Positions 1-8,154 of a DNA stretch of 64,000 bases are shown here, in pieces (the stretch's first letter is position 1; each line of letters begins with the position of its first letter). The stretch lies in NCBI GenBank assembly GCA_046331665.1, contig JAXLQK010000023.1, positions 1 through 64,000 on the forward strand. The letters are read 5' to 3'. Under the pieces are notes generated by a model that was given only the letters and a program-made list of their open reading frames with translations, did not search any database and was not told where the DNA came from. Source of the DNA: CAWBAT01 sp046331665 (GTDB taxonomy: Bacteria > Acidobacteriota > Terriglobia > Versatilivoradales > Versatilivoraceae). The translations under genes and the position numbers were made by a program.

Positions 1-856
1 CGTGCGCCGGGGTAACCTTTACCAAGCCAGTCCCAAACTCGGGATCCACAAACTCATCGGCGATCAGCGGAATCTCGCGTTGGAGAATGGGGAGGAGAAC
101 GGTTTTTCCAATCAAATGACGAAAGCGCTCATCCGAGGGATTGAAGGCAACCGCCGTGTCTCCCAGCATCGTTTCCGGTCGGGTCGTCGCCACTGTAATC
201 GTCCCTGACCCATCCTTCAATGGATAGCGAATATAGGTCAGCTTTCCTTGTACCTGCTCTGATTTGACCTCGAGGTCCGAAAGCGCCGTCCGGCAGCGAA
301 TACACCAGTTAATCAGCCATTTTCCCCGGTAGATCAATCCTTCCTCATACAGGCGAACAAAAACTTCACGAACCGCCCGGGAGAGGCCCTCGTCCAAGGT
401 AAATCGTTCCCGCGTCCAATCACAAGACCCGCCGAGCAGGCGTAATTGACGAAGGATGGTATTCCCGCTCTCTTCCTTCCACTCCCACACTCTTTTTTCA
501 AAGGCTTCCCGCCCCAGATCATGCCGGGTTTTTCCTTCCGCCGCCAATTGGCGTTCAACGACATTTTGAGTCGCAATGCCCGCGTGGTCGGTACCGGGCA
601 ACCAGAGCGCATTGAATCCCGACATTCGCTTCCACCGGACGACAATGTCATGCAAGGTATAGACGAGCATGTGCCCCATATGCAGGGAGCCCGTTACATT
701 CGGCGGAGGGATGACAATAGTAAAAGTAGGTTTCTCAGAATGGACATCCGCTACAAAAAGGGATTCCTTCTCCCAGAATGGGTACCACTTCTCCTCGACA
801 CTCTTGGGATCGTAACTTTTTGGAAGATCAGAATAGGATTCAGACGTGTTGGTCAT
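1..856 (-). CDS. valS: valyl-tRNA synthetase, N-terminal part (runs off left edge)
   Basis: Cytoplasmic class I aminoacyl-tRNA synthetase that charges tRNA(Val). Only the first 285 codons are inside the window; the family is usually near 900 residues. Reading the minus strand from the ATG at 856 gives a typical N-terminus with KSYDPKSVEEKWYPFWEK. The class I signature is present as HMGH (residues 59-62) after PPNVTGSL. WLPGTDHAGIATQ follows, and the start of the CP1 editing insert with TTRPETMLGDTAV is near residue 225. No break is seen in this part. A weak purine-rich stretch (GAAAGA) lies upstream of the ATG. The response-regulator gene on the same strand lies upstream, about 260 bases away. 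The identification is secure; the C-terminal half cannot be assessed. Confidence 0.95.
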   Translation of the reverse strand, partial: MTNTSESYSDLPKSYDPKSVEEKWYPFWEKESLFVADVHSEKPTFTIVIPPPNVTGSLHMGHMLVYTLHDIVVRWKRMSGFNALWLPGTDHAGIATQNVVERQLAAEGKTRHDLGREAFEKRVWEWKEESGNTILRQLRLLGGSCDWTRERFTLDEGLSRAVREVFVRLYEEGLIYRGKWLINWCIRCRTALSDLEVKSEQVQGKLTYIRYPLKDGSGTITVATTRPETMLGDTAVAFNPSDERFRHLIGKTVLLPILQREIPLIADEFVDPEFGTGLVKVTPAH

Positions 857-1117
857 TGCAAAATTCTTTCAAACCCAAATCGAATTTAATGACGGCAGGG
901 GAAGATTGGATCACAGCAATGATCCGGCGGGCAGTCGCCTCCTCCAGTCACGCCAATCCCATCAGCATGGAGGAAACGATCTGCTGGCGCACCTTCCAGC
1001 ATCGCCTATTGTAGCCCGATGAGTCCAAAAGTGAAGGGAAATTCAGGGCAAGAACGTGGCCGGGAAACGAGTGGGTGCAAGGCGGCGGATTGAATAGGAT
1101 TTGGAAAAGAAGAGGGG

Positions 1118-2410
1118 TTATCGCTCGTTGGTTGTCTTGAAGTGTGTCTCCACCTGATCCTTAATCATCAAGCTGGCCAAATCAGGGATTACTTCCCATC
1201 CAATCCGTTCGATGACCTCCCGGCTCAGCTTCTCGACTACCTTGTTCGCGATCCGCTCAATCAGTTCTTCCGTTTCTGGAGCTTCCAAGGAAAGCGTCAG
1301 AGAAGAACCGGACGTAGCCGATGGAGAGGGTTCAGCAATATCGGGGACCATCACCGCAGCCGCAACCGGAGGAATCACAAAGGCAGGGCTCATTTCGAGG
1401 GTTGGGGGCACAGGTTCAGGAGTGGACTCCGGTTCAAGTTCAGCTGTTCTTACCGTCTCTTGAATCTTGGATTCAACTTCGGCGGAACTAGAAATGCGTG
1501 GAGAGCTTTCCACAAACGACGGTTGAGCCCCAAAGGCCGGAGCATCTGCGGATTCCCAGATATCGACAAACAGCGATTTTCCGTCACTTTCCTGGCTATG
1601 CGAAGCGCTCGCCAGAGCCAGATTGTCTTCGGCGATTTCTAATCCAAGCGGATCAGTTTCCTCTATCGCTGGAACGACCTTTTCTTCAACTTTGGCTACT
1701 GCCGCATAACTGGAATCTCCATCAGGGATTACCGGCGCAGCTGCCTCGGAAACCGAATCCTCAACGGGTTGCCGTTCGACAGCAGCTTCTTCATGGCGGG
1801 ACCAGGGAGATACCTCCTGTTGTGGAAGGCTCGCGAGGACAGGCTCTGCCACTTCCTGGTGAGTCACAACCGGAATTTCCTCCTCAGTGGCCGAAGATAG
1901 AGGGATGTCGCTCTCACTGGGTGATTCGACTGTCTCTTCACTGGCCACCCGTGTGGTTACCGGCTCCGTCGTCGTTTCCGTGTCCATGGATTCGGCACGA
2001 GCGCTGACGTCAATTTCAGTTGATGGGGTGGTTTGCTGTTCTGCGGCTTCGATTAGCGTGCGAACGGCCGAGATGAGTGCTTTGATCTCAAACGGTTTGG
2101 TCAAATGGCTGTCCGCTTTGACGCGCGATGCCTCCTGTCCGTCAAAAGGCTCAAACGCGCCCACCAGGAGAATCACGGGAATGGTCTGCAGGCCGGGATC
2201 ATTCTTGATGGCTTCACATACTTCATAGCCGTTTTTTCCTGGCATGAAGATATCTGCCAGGACCAGGCTGGGCCGATGCTCGCGAATTTTTTTCAGCGCA
2301 GCATCACCATTCCCCACGGTCAAGACATCAATCCCCTCACCGGAGAATGTCAGGTTCACTATTTTCTGTATCGTGATGCTGTCATCCGCCAAAAGTATCA
2401 TTCTGGACAT
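1118..2410 (-). CDS. response regulator with receiver domain, long acidic/proline linker and conserved C-terminal tail
   Basis: Residues 1-125 form a CheY-like receiver domain: acid pair D9/D10, phosphoacceptor D53 (LVLADIFMPG) and K105 in LTKPFE. The usual Ser/Thr near position 83 is absent (VILLVGAFEP), a variant I recall from a subgroup of such regulators. Residues 125-370 are low-complexity, rich in Glu, Pro, Ser and Ala, with no fold I can name. The last 50 residues are a conserved-looking amphipathic tail (IERIANKVVEKLSREVIERI...). No DNA-binding or GGDEF domain is visible, so the output is probably by protein contact. The start is supported by AGGAG eight bases before the ATG. No histidine kinase lies nearby, so the partner is unknown. 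The receiver call is firm; the role is not. Confidence 0.85.
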   Translation of the reverse strand: MSRMILLADDSITIQKIVNLTFSGEGIDVLTVGNGDAALKKIREHRPSLVLADIFMPGKNGYEVCEAIKNDPGLQTIPVILLVGAFEPFDGQEASRVKADSHLTKPFEIKALISAVRTLIEAAEQQTTPSTEIDVSARAESMDTETTTEPVTTRVASEETVESPSESDIPLSSATEEEIPVVTHQEVAEPVLASLPQQEVSPWSRHEEAAVERQPVEDSVSEAAAPVIPDGDSSYAAVAKVEEKVVPAIEETDPLGLEIAEDNLALASASHSQESDGKSLFVDIWESADAPAFGAQPSFVESSPRISSSAEVESKIQETVRTAELEPESTPEPVPPTLEMSPAFVIPPVAAAVMVPDIAEPSPSATSGSSLTLSLEAPETEELIERIANKVVEKLSREVIERIGWEVIPDLASLMIKDQVETHFKTTNER

Positions 2411-2714
2411 GCAATTCTCCTGAGTGAACCTATCTGAGACCCTTTCTCATAACAAGAATCGTTCTATAAGACATAAACTTTAGTTAAATCATTGACAGAG
2501 TTATGGGGTAAGTGTGTTTGGGCTGGCTCATCTTGGCTGTGTAGGAAGTAAGTTGGCAAGGAAATCCAGGCTGACAATCAGAATTCCGAAGGGGAGCACC
2601 AATTCTTGACTGGCAGTGATGTATCAGAACCCTTCAGGCAGGGTCGGGAAATGAAGACTCATCCCTTCCCATGAAATCCCCGTTTGTTCCCTGGCATTTT
2701 CTGGCGGCAACCGG
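2411..2714. other. intergenic stretch, nothing recognised
   Basis: About 300 bases between two minus-strand genes. It must hold the promoter of the response-regulator gene, but I see no convincing -35/-10 pair, hairpin or repeat. Confidence 0.5.
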
Positions 2715-3878
2715 TTACTTCTTGCCTTCCGAGGAGTTCTCACTCGCAGGAGCGGTATCGGTAGTAGCACCCTTTTCGCTGGTCGTGTTCTTGTTGGCTG
2801 TTTCGCTTTGCGTGCTGGCCGGACGCTTCACGATCTCGGCCGAGACTCCTCCACCGATGTCTCCAGGAGCGGTCGGAGGCGGAGTCGTGGAGGTAGAGGG
2901 CGGAGTTGCGGTGGCGTCCAAATTGATTCGATTCTCCGGTCCAAGCTCGATGGCTGGCCGGCCCGCTTTACGGGCGCTCGAAACATCGGGTTTCTTACTG
3001 ACCAATCCGGCGGCGCGGCCCAGGAACGATTGCCTCTTTTCATTCTCTTTATCCGATTTCGCGCGCGCAATGGCTTCGGGGCTGGGCTCTGGAATCGGCA
3101 GGTTCAACTCTTCGAGCCTTTTCTTGGCGCTTTCAGCAAAGGGGCTTGAGGGATACTCACTGACTATTTTCCCATAGTAGTATCCGGCGGCAGGGATCTG
3201 TTTCTTTTTCTCCAGGGATTGGCCAAGGACCCAAAGGGCATCATCCATCCGGCTAAAATCCGGATAATCCTGAATCGTCCATTTCACGCGGCGGATGGAG
3301 GCGTCGTAGCGCTTGGTCAGCATATATTGGTTGGCCACTCGCAGGTTTGCCGTACCGAGGACTTCCTGAACATCGCGCAGCTTCTGTGCGGCCTCTTCCC
3401 GAAGAGGGCTATCCGGATAGTCCTGCAAAAACGCTTTTAATTCCCGCTCTGCGGCCTTGGCCTGTGTATTGTCGCGATCTGGTTTTTCCATCTGACTGTA
3501 ATGCGTCATGGCAATTTTCATCTGAGCGTCATCAGCGTCGTCGCTGGTCGGGAAAAAGGTGCGAAAATCCTTGTACTCGGATTCCGCCTGGACGAGGCCG
3601 GACGTGCCACCCTGCTTGTAATAGGAATCAGCAATGGCCAGCTTGGCTTTTTCTTTATAGTCGCTATCGGGATAAGTATTGAGCAAGGTTTGAAGTGTCA
3701 GGCGAGCCACCTCATACTTTCCTTTGGCGATGTCCCGAATCCCTTTCTCATAGAGGATTTTATCGGGCTCCGCTTCACCGGTTGGCGTGGGAACGTCCGG
3801 CTTCGAATTCTTGAAGCAGCCCCAGGAGGCAAAACTCACCAATAAGAGGAGCAACCATAAATACACCACCCGTTTCAT
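2715..3878 (-). CDS. BamD/YfiO-like TPR outer-membrane assembly lipoprotein
   Basis: Exported lipoprotein with tetratricopeptide-like helical repeats, resembling BamD, the component that supports beta-barrel insertion into the outer membrane. I start at the ATG at 3878 (MKRVVYLWLLLLL) because GGAGGA lies about seven bases upstream; an in-frame ATG seven codons earlier has no such site. A hydrophobic signal is followed by a lipobox-like SFASWGC, whose -3 residue is not the usual Leu. Helical repeats follow, with the BamD-like signature of small residues around 'NTYPDSDYKEKAKLAIADSY', repeated as 'QDYPDSPLREEAAQKL' and 'SEYPSSPFAESAKKRL'. The final ~110 residues are a Pro/Thr/Ser-rich tail absent from E. 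coli BamD, which has about 245 residues against 387 here. It could also be a different TPR lipoprotein of the same superfamily. Confidence 0.75.
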   Translation of the reverse strand: MKRVVYLWLLLLLVSFASWGCFKNSKPDVPTPTGEAEPDKILYEKGIRDIAKGKYEVARLTLQTLLNTYPDSDYKEKAKLAIADSYYKQGGTSGLVQAESEYKDFRTFFPTSDDADDAQMKIAMTHYSQMEKPDRDNTQAKAAERELKAFLQDYPDSPLREEAAQKLRDVQEVLGTANLRVANQYMLTKRYDASIRRVKWTIQDYPDFSRMDDALWVLGQSLEKKKQIPAAGYYYGKIVSEYPSSPFAESAKKRLEELNLPIPEPSPEAIARAKSDKENEKRQSFLGRAAGLVSKKPDVSSARKAGRPAIELGPENRINLDATATPPSTSTTPPPTAPGDIGGGVSAEIVKRPASTQSETANKNTTSEKGATTDTAPASENSSEGKK

Positions 3879-4102
3879 CAATAAATCCTCCAGGACCAAT
3901 TAGCAGACGGAGTAAGCCATCTTGCTTTGTTTAAGATAGGTTCGGTCACATGATTTAGGCTTTGGACGGGAGACACAGCTAGGAGAATAATCAGACACCT
4001 GATTCCAGACAACAATTCTGGAATCGCCACCATTTAACCGACAACTCCCCTATTTTATCCGAGAATTTAGTAAAGGGAAGCGTCTTTTGAGTCATCCCTA
4101 AT

Positions 4103-4855
4103 TCAGCGGGTAATTTCCAAAGAAATCGTATCCCCCTCGGCAAGCCTGCTCCCAGCGGCAGGAGATTGACGGAGGACCGTTCCCTTGGGGATTTGCGGCA
4201 AGGACTGAGTACTCACATCTCCGAGTTTCAACCCTGACTCCCCAATTTTTTTCGAAACAGTTTCGAACTCCATCCCAAACAAATCCGGCATCAAAAAGGT
4301 CTTGGGTCTGGGGCCGTTTGAAACCAGCACGCTCATCAGGAGCGATTTCGCAAATTGGCCCTCCGGGGGGGGATTCTGGGCGATGATGACGTCCTTATCC
4401 TGCGTGGCCGAATCAATGGCTGAAAGGGTAGCCAAGGTAAAGCCTCGTTTGAGAAGCAGTATCTGGCCAGTGCGTATTGTTTCGCCCTCCAGCGAAGGGA
4501 CAGGGAGCCTCTTTTCTCCCAGACTGAGAACCACCCGTACCGTCTGGTCTCGCTTCAATTGCGAACTTTGCGGCGGAGTTTGTAAGAGAATCCGGTCCCG
4601 CGGGACCTTATCATCAAAACGGCGGCCTTCCACTTTGAGATGGAGCGAGGCAGACGACAGTAAGTGGGCGCCCTCTTCGACAGTCTTTCCGACTAATGGA
4701 GGCACCAGGACTTCATTCCCCCGGATGGCCAGCCTCATTGCCGTGAGACAACTTACAAATCCGGAAACCAGAAGGAGACTGCCAAAAAATAGCCACCTGA
4801 AGAAAGTCAGCAGCTTGGTTTGCATGTTGCCGGGAAACGGCCCAAGTCCTCCCAT
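4103..4855 (-). CDS. membrane-anchored protein with three PASTA domains
   Basis: 250 residues. A single membrane segment near residues 15-40 (LLTFFRWLFFGSLLLVSGFV) is followed by three PASTA repeats, each about 65-70 residues and beginning with the usual 'P.L.G....A..' pattern: VPPLVGKTVEEGAHLL, VPSLEGETIRTGQILL and MPDLFGMEFETVSKKI. PASTA domains in kinases and penicillin-binding proteins bind peptidoglycan or muropeptides; here no kinase or transpeptidase domain is attached, so a cell-wall-sensing or scaffolding role is inference. An alternative start is the ATG at 4825 (MQTKLL), which would put the membrane segment nearer the N-terminus; neither start has a well-spaced ribosome site. The BamD-like gene follows downstream and the desaturase lies upstream on the same strand. 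Confidence 0.8.
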   Translation of the reverse strand: MGGLGPFPGNMQTKLLTFFRWLFFGSLLLVSGFVSCLTAMRLAIRGNEVLVPPLVGKTVEEGAHLLSSASLHLKVEGRRFDDKVPRDRILLQTPPQSSQLKRDQTVRVVLSLGEKRLPVPSLEGETIRTGQILLLKRGFTLATLSAIDSATQDKDVIIAQNPPPEGQFAKSLLMSVLVSNGPRPKTFLMPDLFGMEFETVSKKIGESGLKLGDVSTQSLPQIPKGTVLRQSPAAGSRLAEGDTISLEITR

Positions 4856-4892
4856 CAGACTTCAAAGCCGACCCGCCTATCATAAAGGGGAG

Positions 4893-5744
4893 TTAGGCGG
4901 CGTGCAAGACTCTTTCTGGGGGTTTCTTGAGGTCCCAAACAATCCCGAAGAGAGAGAGCAATTTCAAAAGGTAGTAGGAGAAATCAATCTCCCACCAGAA
5001 GAATCCCATGTTGGCAGAGGTGGCATAATAATGATGATTGTTGTGCCATCCTTCCCCCATGGTGAGTAGAGCGAAAAGCAAGTTGTTGCGGCTCGTATCG
5101 GTGATCTTGTATCGAATGCTGCCAAACATGTGACAAAGGGAGTTGATCATAAACGTCACATGGTAAAGCAAGACCGTACTGACAAAAAACCCCCAGACTA
5201 ATCCCTGCCAACCCATCCAAAGGTAACAACCCACGGCCAGGACGATTCCGGGCAAGACGTGAAACTTGTTGAGGAAGCGCAATTCCGGATACTGAGCAAA
5301 ATCCTTGATCGCATTGTAGTCGGTTGTTTCATACTTGCGGCAAAGGATCCATCCCACGTGGGACCACCAAAACCCCTTGCGCTCGGGAGAATGAACATCA
5401 TTTTCCTGATCGGAGTGTTGATGATGATGCCGATGGTAAGAGGCCCACCAAAGGGGACCCTTCTGAACCGCCGAGCATCCTATCCAGGCTAGGATAAACT
5501 GAAAAAGTCTCCCCGTTCGATACGACCGATGTGAAAAATAGCGATGATAGCCCGCCGTGATTCCAAACATCCGGAGATAGAACAGCGCAAAGCATAAAGC
5601 AATCGCCTTCCAAGAAACCCCTGTAAAGAACGCCCCCAAGCAGGCGAGATGAACTCCCAAGAATGGGAGACTCTTGAAAAACTCAACGCGATCTTCCAAG
5701 TGGTGGTTGATCGGGTTGACGATCGGAATCGGGTTCGAGTGCAT
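4893..5744 (-). CDS. acyl-CoA/fatty-acid delta-9 desaturase
   Basis: Integral-membrane di-iron desaturase, which puts a double bond into acyl chains to tune membrane fluidity. All three histidine boxes are present and correctly ordered: HRYFSH (67-72), HRHHH (104-108) and HNNHH (234-238). Four hydrophobic stretches flank them (about 30-65, 82-98, 163-185, 186-205), as in the stearoyl-CoA desaturase fold. Its length of 283 residues is normal for the bacterial DesC-like class. There is no cytochrome b5 extension, so an external electron donor is needed; none is encoded next to it. It is divergent from the microcompartment genes, with about 280 bases between starts. The family is secure; whether the substrate is acyl-CoA or acyl-lipid cannot be told. 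Confidence 0.92.
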   Translation of the reverse strand: MHSNPIPIVNPINHHLEDRVEFFKSLPFLGVHLACLGAFFTGVSWKAIALCFALFYLRMFGITAGYHRYFSHRSYRTGRLFQFILAWIGCSAVQKGPLWWASYHRHHHQHSDQENDVHSPERKGFWWSHVGWILCRKYETTDYNAIKDFAQYPELRFLNKFHVLPGIVLAVGCYLWMGWQGLVWGFFVSTVLLYHVTFMINSLCHMFGSIRYKITDTSRNNLLFALLTMGEGWHNNHHYYATSANMGFFWWEIDFSYYLLKLLSLFGIVWDLKKPPERVLHAA

Positions 5745-6028
5745 TTATGGCAAGGTCCTCATCTTCTATAGTTTCACTTCCATCAAGCGACATCTTATTC
5801 AAAAGGATGGCGTCGAATTGTAATACTTTTGTAATCACTGGACTGAACGACAACCCGGCCTTCCGACCTTATCGTCCCGACTTGACCCTTTGTTATGAAA
5901 AAAGCGGGAACAAAAGAAGATTCATTTCGCATCAAAGTCTGTGGAGGCAGACACAGAGCCTTGACGCCAAGAGGGTTAAATGGTACTTTCCTGCCAAGTC
6001 TAAAATTGAACTGATTGAGGATCACAGG

Positions 6029-6331
6029 ATGCCAGGAGACGCACTCGGAATGATTGAAACGAAGGGGTTCGTTGGCGCTGTGGAAGCTGCCGATGCCATG
6101 GTAAAGGCCGCCAACGTTACTCTTGTAGGGAAAGAATATATCGGAGCGGGCTACGTGACGGTTTGCGTTCGTGGGGATGTTGGTGCGGTCAAAGCCGCTA
6201 CGGATGCAGGGGCGGCGGCCGCGCGACGGGTGGGAGAATTGGTCAGCGTGCATGTCATCCCGAGCCCCCATGACGAAGCCGAGAAAGTGATCCCGGGGCC
6301 CAACAAAAAGCCCAAGGGTGGATTAGGTTAA
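6029..6331 (+). CDS. bacterial microcompartment shell protein, single BMC domain (BMC-H)
   Basis: 100-residue hexamer-forming shell protein with one BMC (PF00936-type) domain. The diagnostic start ALGMIETKGFVGAVEAADAM is followed by ANVTLVGKEYIGAGYVTVCV, RGDVGAVKAATDAGA and VHVIPSPHDEAEKVIPG. Such proteins tile the protein shell of metabolosomes or carboxysomes. I chose the ATG at 6029 because GAGG lies eight bases upstream and the protein then has the standard BMC-H length; the open frame extends back to 5747, but that part has no shell-like sequence. The aldehyde dehydrogenase follows 67 bases downstream on the same strand, typical of a catabolic microcompartment. No second shell type (BMC-P pentamer or BMC-T) is present in the window, so this gene alone cannot close a shell. 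Confidence 0.93.
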   Translation: MPGDALGMIETKGFVGAVEAADAMVKAANVTLVGKEYIGAGYVTVCVRGDVGAVKAATDAGAAAARRVGELVSVHVIPSPHDEAEKVIPGPNKKPKGGLG

Positions 6332-6398
6332 CTAGCCGCCTCAAAGGCCCTCCGGCTGAAACCGAACACCTTCGCCGCTGAGTATTCCCAGCCGAATT

Positions 6399-8138
6399 AT
6401 GGACAAAGACCTCCAATCCATTCATCAAGCAAGAACCTGTGTGGAATCCGTCTACGAAGCCTGGAAGCTGTATGCGGATTTTCCCCAGGAGAAGGTGGAT
6501 GCCATTGTCCAGGCAGTCGCGCAAGCAGGCTGGGCCGCGGCCGAACCGCTGGCCCGCATGGCGGTCGATGAAACCGGATTTGGAAAATACGAAGACAAGA
6601 TCCTGAAAAACAAGTTCGGGTCGATGTTTGTCTACAATGCGATCAAAGATCTCAAGACGGTCGGGATTCTCCGCGAAGATCATGAAAAAGGGATCCTCGA
6701 AATCGCCACCCCTGTCGGGGTCATCGCCGCCATCATTCCCTCCACGAACCCGACTTCAACCACCCTCAATAAAGTCCAGATCTCGTTGAAAGCCCGGAAT
6801 GGGATCGTGCTGAGCCCCCACCCTTCAGCCAGCAAGTGCATCCAGGAAACCGCCCGCATCGTCACCGAAGCCGCCCGCGCCGCGGGTGCGCCTGAAGGCC
6901 TGATCCAATGCATCACGGTCTCGACCACCGAGGGAACACAAGAGCTCATGAAGCATCGGCGCACGGCGTTGATCCTGGCGACCGGGGGACATGGATTGGT
7001 CCGGGCCGCCTACAGCGCCGGTAAGCCTGCCTACGGGGTCGGTCCCGGGAATGTTCCGGCCTATATTGAGCCCTCGGCAGATATCCGCAAAGCGGTGAAG
7101 GATGTCTTTACGGGAAAATGTTTCGACAATGGAACGTTATGTTCTTCCGAGCAAGCCATCGTCACGGATGAGGCCATCAAAGACAAGGTCGTTTCTGAAA
7201 TTATCAGTAATGGCGGTTATTTCCTGAATGAAGAACAAACCGAAACCTTGGGAAGACTCGTTGTCACCCCCAGCCGCGCAATTAATCCGAAAATTGTGGG
7301 ACGATCGGCCGCCGTCATTGCCAGCATGGCTGGCCTGCGAGTGCCTGAGGGCACCCAAGTGCTGGTGGCGGAGTTGAAAGGCGTTGGGCGGGATTTCCCA
7401 CTCTCGATGGAGAAGCTTTCCCCGATTCTTGCCTTCTATGTCGAGAAAAATTGGCAGGCTGCTTGTGAACGATGCATTGAACTGGTGAACTACGGCGGGT
7501 TGGGACACACCCTGTCGATCCATTCGAAGAATGACGAGATCATTCGCCAATTCGGTTTACAAAAGCCCGTCTTCCGCGTGATCGTCAACTCGCAATCCGC
7601 GTTGGGCGCGGTGGGTTATACGACAGGTCTTTTCCCATCCATGACGTTGGGATGTGGTTCTCTCGGCGGAAATATCACTTCGGATAATCTCTCTCCCCTC
7701 CATCTCATCAATATCCGACGGGTTGCTTATGAGACGGGAGGATGGAGACCCGCACGACTTGCGGCTCCCGTCCCCCCAACGATCTCAAAAAGCCGTGAAC
7801 CCAGGATTGAAACTACTCGCCACGAGATTTCTGAAGTGATTGATAAACTGCTCAGCCAGAGGAACATTCCCCTGCCGGCGAGCCCACCTTTGGGCTCTTG
7901 GATCGAGCCTCCGCAGGCCTCGGCTCCTCCGCCCCCCCCGGCTTGCCCTCTCCCGCCTTCTGCTCCTCCGCCCCCTGCCCCGGCCCCCAGGCCTGCAGCC
8001 ACTCCATTCGTCTGCGAAGACGACGTTCGCACCGCCATTAAAAACAACCAGAAGATTTATGTGAACTCTAAAACCATCATCACCCCTTCCGGGCGGGACC
8101 TCGGAACGGATAAGGGAGTGTTGGTTTTTGTTGACTGA
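6399..8138 (+). CDS. CoA-acylating aldehyde dehydrogenase (EutE/PduP-like) with proline-rich linker and C-terminal BMC-associated module
   Basis: Oxidises an aldehyde to acyl-CoA with NAD+, the signature core enzyme of catabolic microcompartments. Residues 1-480 are the dehydrogenase: TPVGVIAAIIPSTNPTST near 104-121, YGVGPGNVPAYIE near 212-224, and the catalytic cysteine C248 in GKCFDNGTLCSSEQ. Residues 490-535 are a proline/alanine-rich linker. The last ~44 residues (CEDDVRTAI...KTIITPSGRDLG) match a short module that I recall on microcompartment-associated proteins; encapsulation or core assembly is the likely role, by inference. The length of 579 compares with about 460 for PduP or EutE. 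It sits 67 bases behind the BMC-H gene, and no ribosome site is obvious, so coupling to the shell gene is likely. The natural aldehyde is unknown. Confidence 0.9.
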   Translation: MDKDLQSIHQARTCVESVYEAWKLYADFPQEKVDAIVQAVAQAGWAAAEPLARMAVDETGFGKYEDKILKNKFGSMFVYNAIKDLKTVGILREDHEKGILEIATPVGVIAAIIPSTNPTSTTLNKVQISLKARNGIVLSPHPSASKCIQETARIVTEAARAAGAPEGLIQCITVSTTEGTQELMKHRRTALILATGGHGLVRAAYSAGKPAYGVGPGNVPAYIEPSADIRKAVKDVFTGKCFDNGTLCSSEQAIVTDEAIKDKVVSEIISNGGYFLNEEQTETLGRLVVTPSRAINPKIVGRSAAVIASMAGLRVPEGTQVLVAELKGVGRDFPLSMEKLSPILAFYVEKNWQAACERCIELVNYGGLGHTLSIHSKNDEIIRQFGLQKPVFRVIVNSQSALGAVGYTTGLFPSMTLGCGSLGGNITSDNLSPLHLINIRRVAYETGGWRPARLAAPVPPTISKSREPRIETTRHEISEVIDKLLSQRNIPLPASPPLGSWIEPPQASAPPPPPACPLPPSAPPPPAPAPRPAATPFVCEDDVRTAIKNNQKIYVNSKTIITPSGRDLGTDKGVLVFVD

Positions 8139-8154
8139 AAAATCAGCTGGTCGG

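Noticed and set aside
334..651. Minus- and plus-strand frames of 105-147 codons at the left edge
   Set aside because: They are alternative frames over valS, whose true frame has class I synthetase motifs and runs off the window edge.
5747..6028. N-terminal extension of the BMC-H protein
   Set aside because: The frame is open but the residues are unlike shell proteins, and the ATG at 6029 has a ribosome site and gives the normal length.
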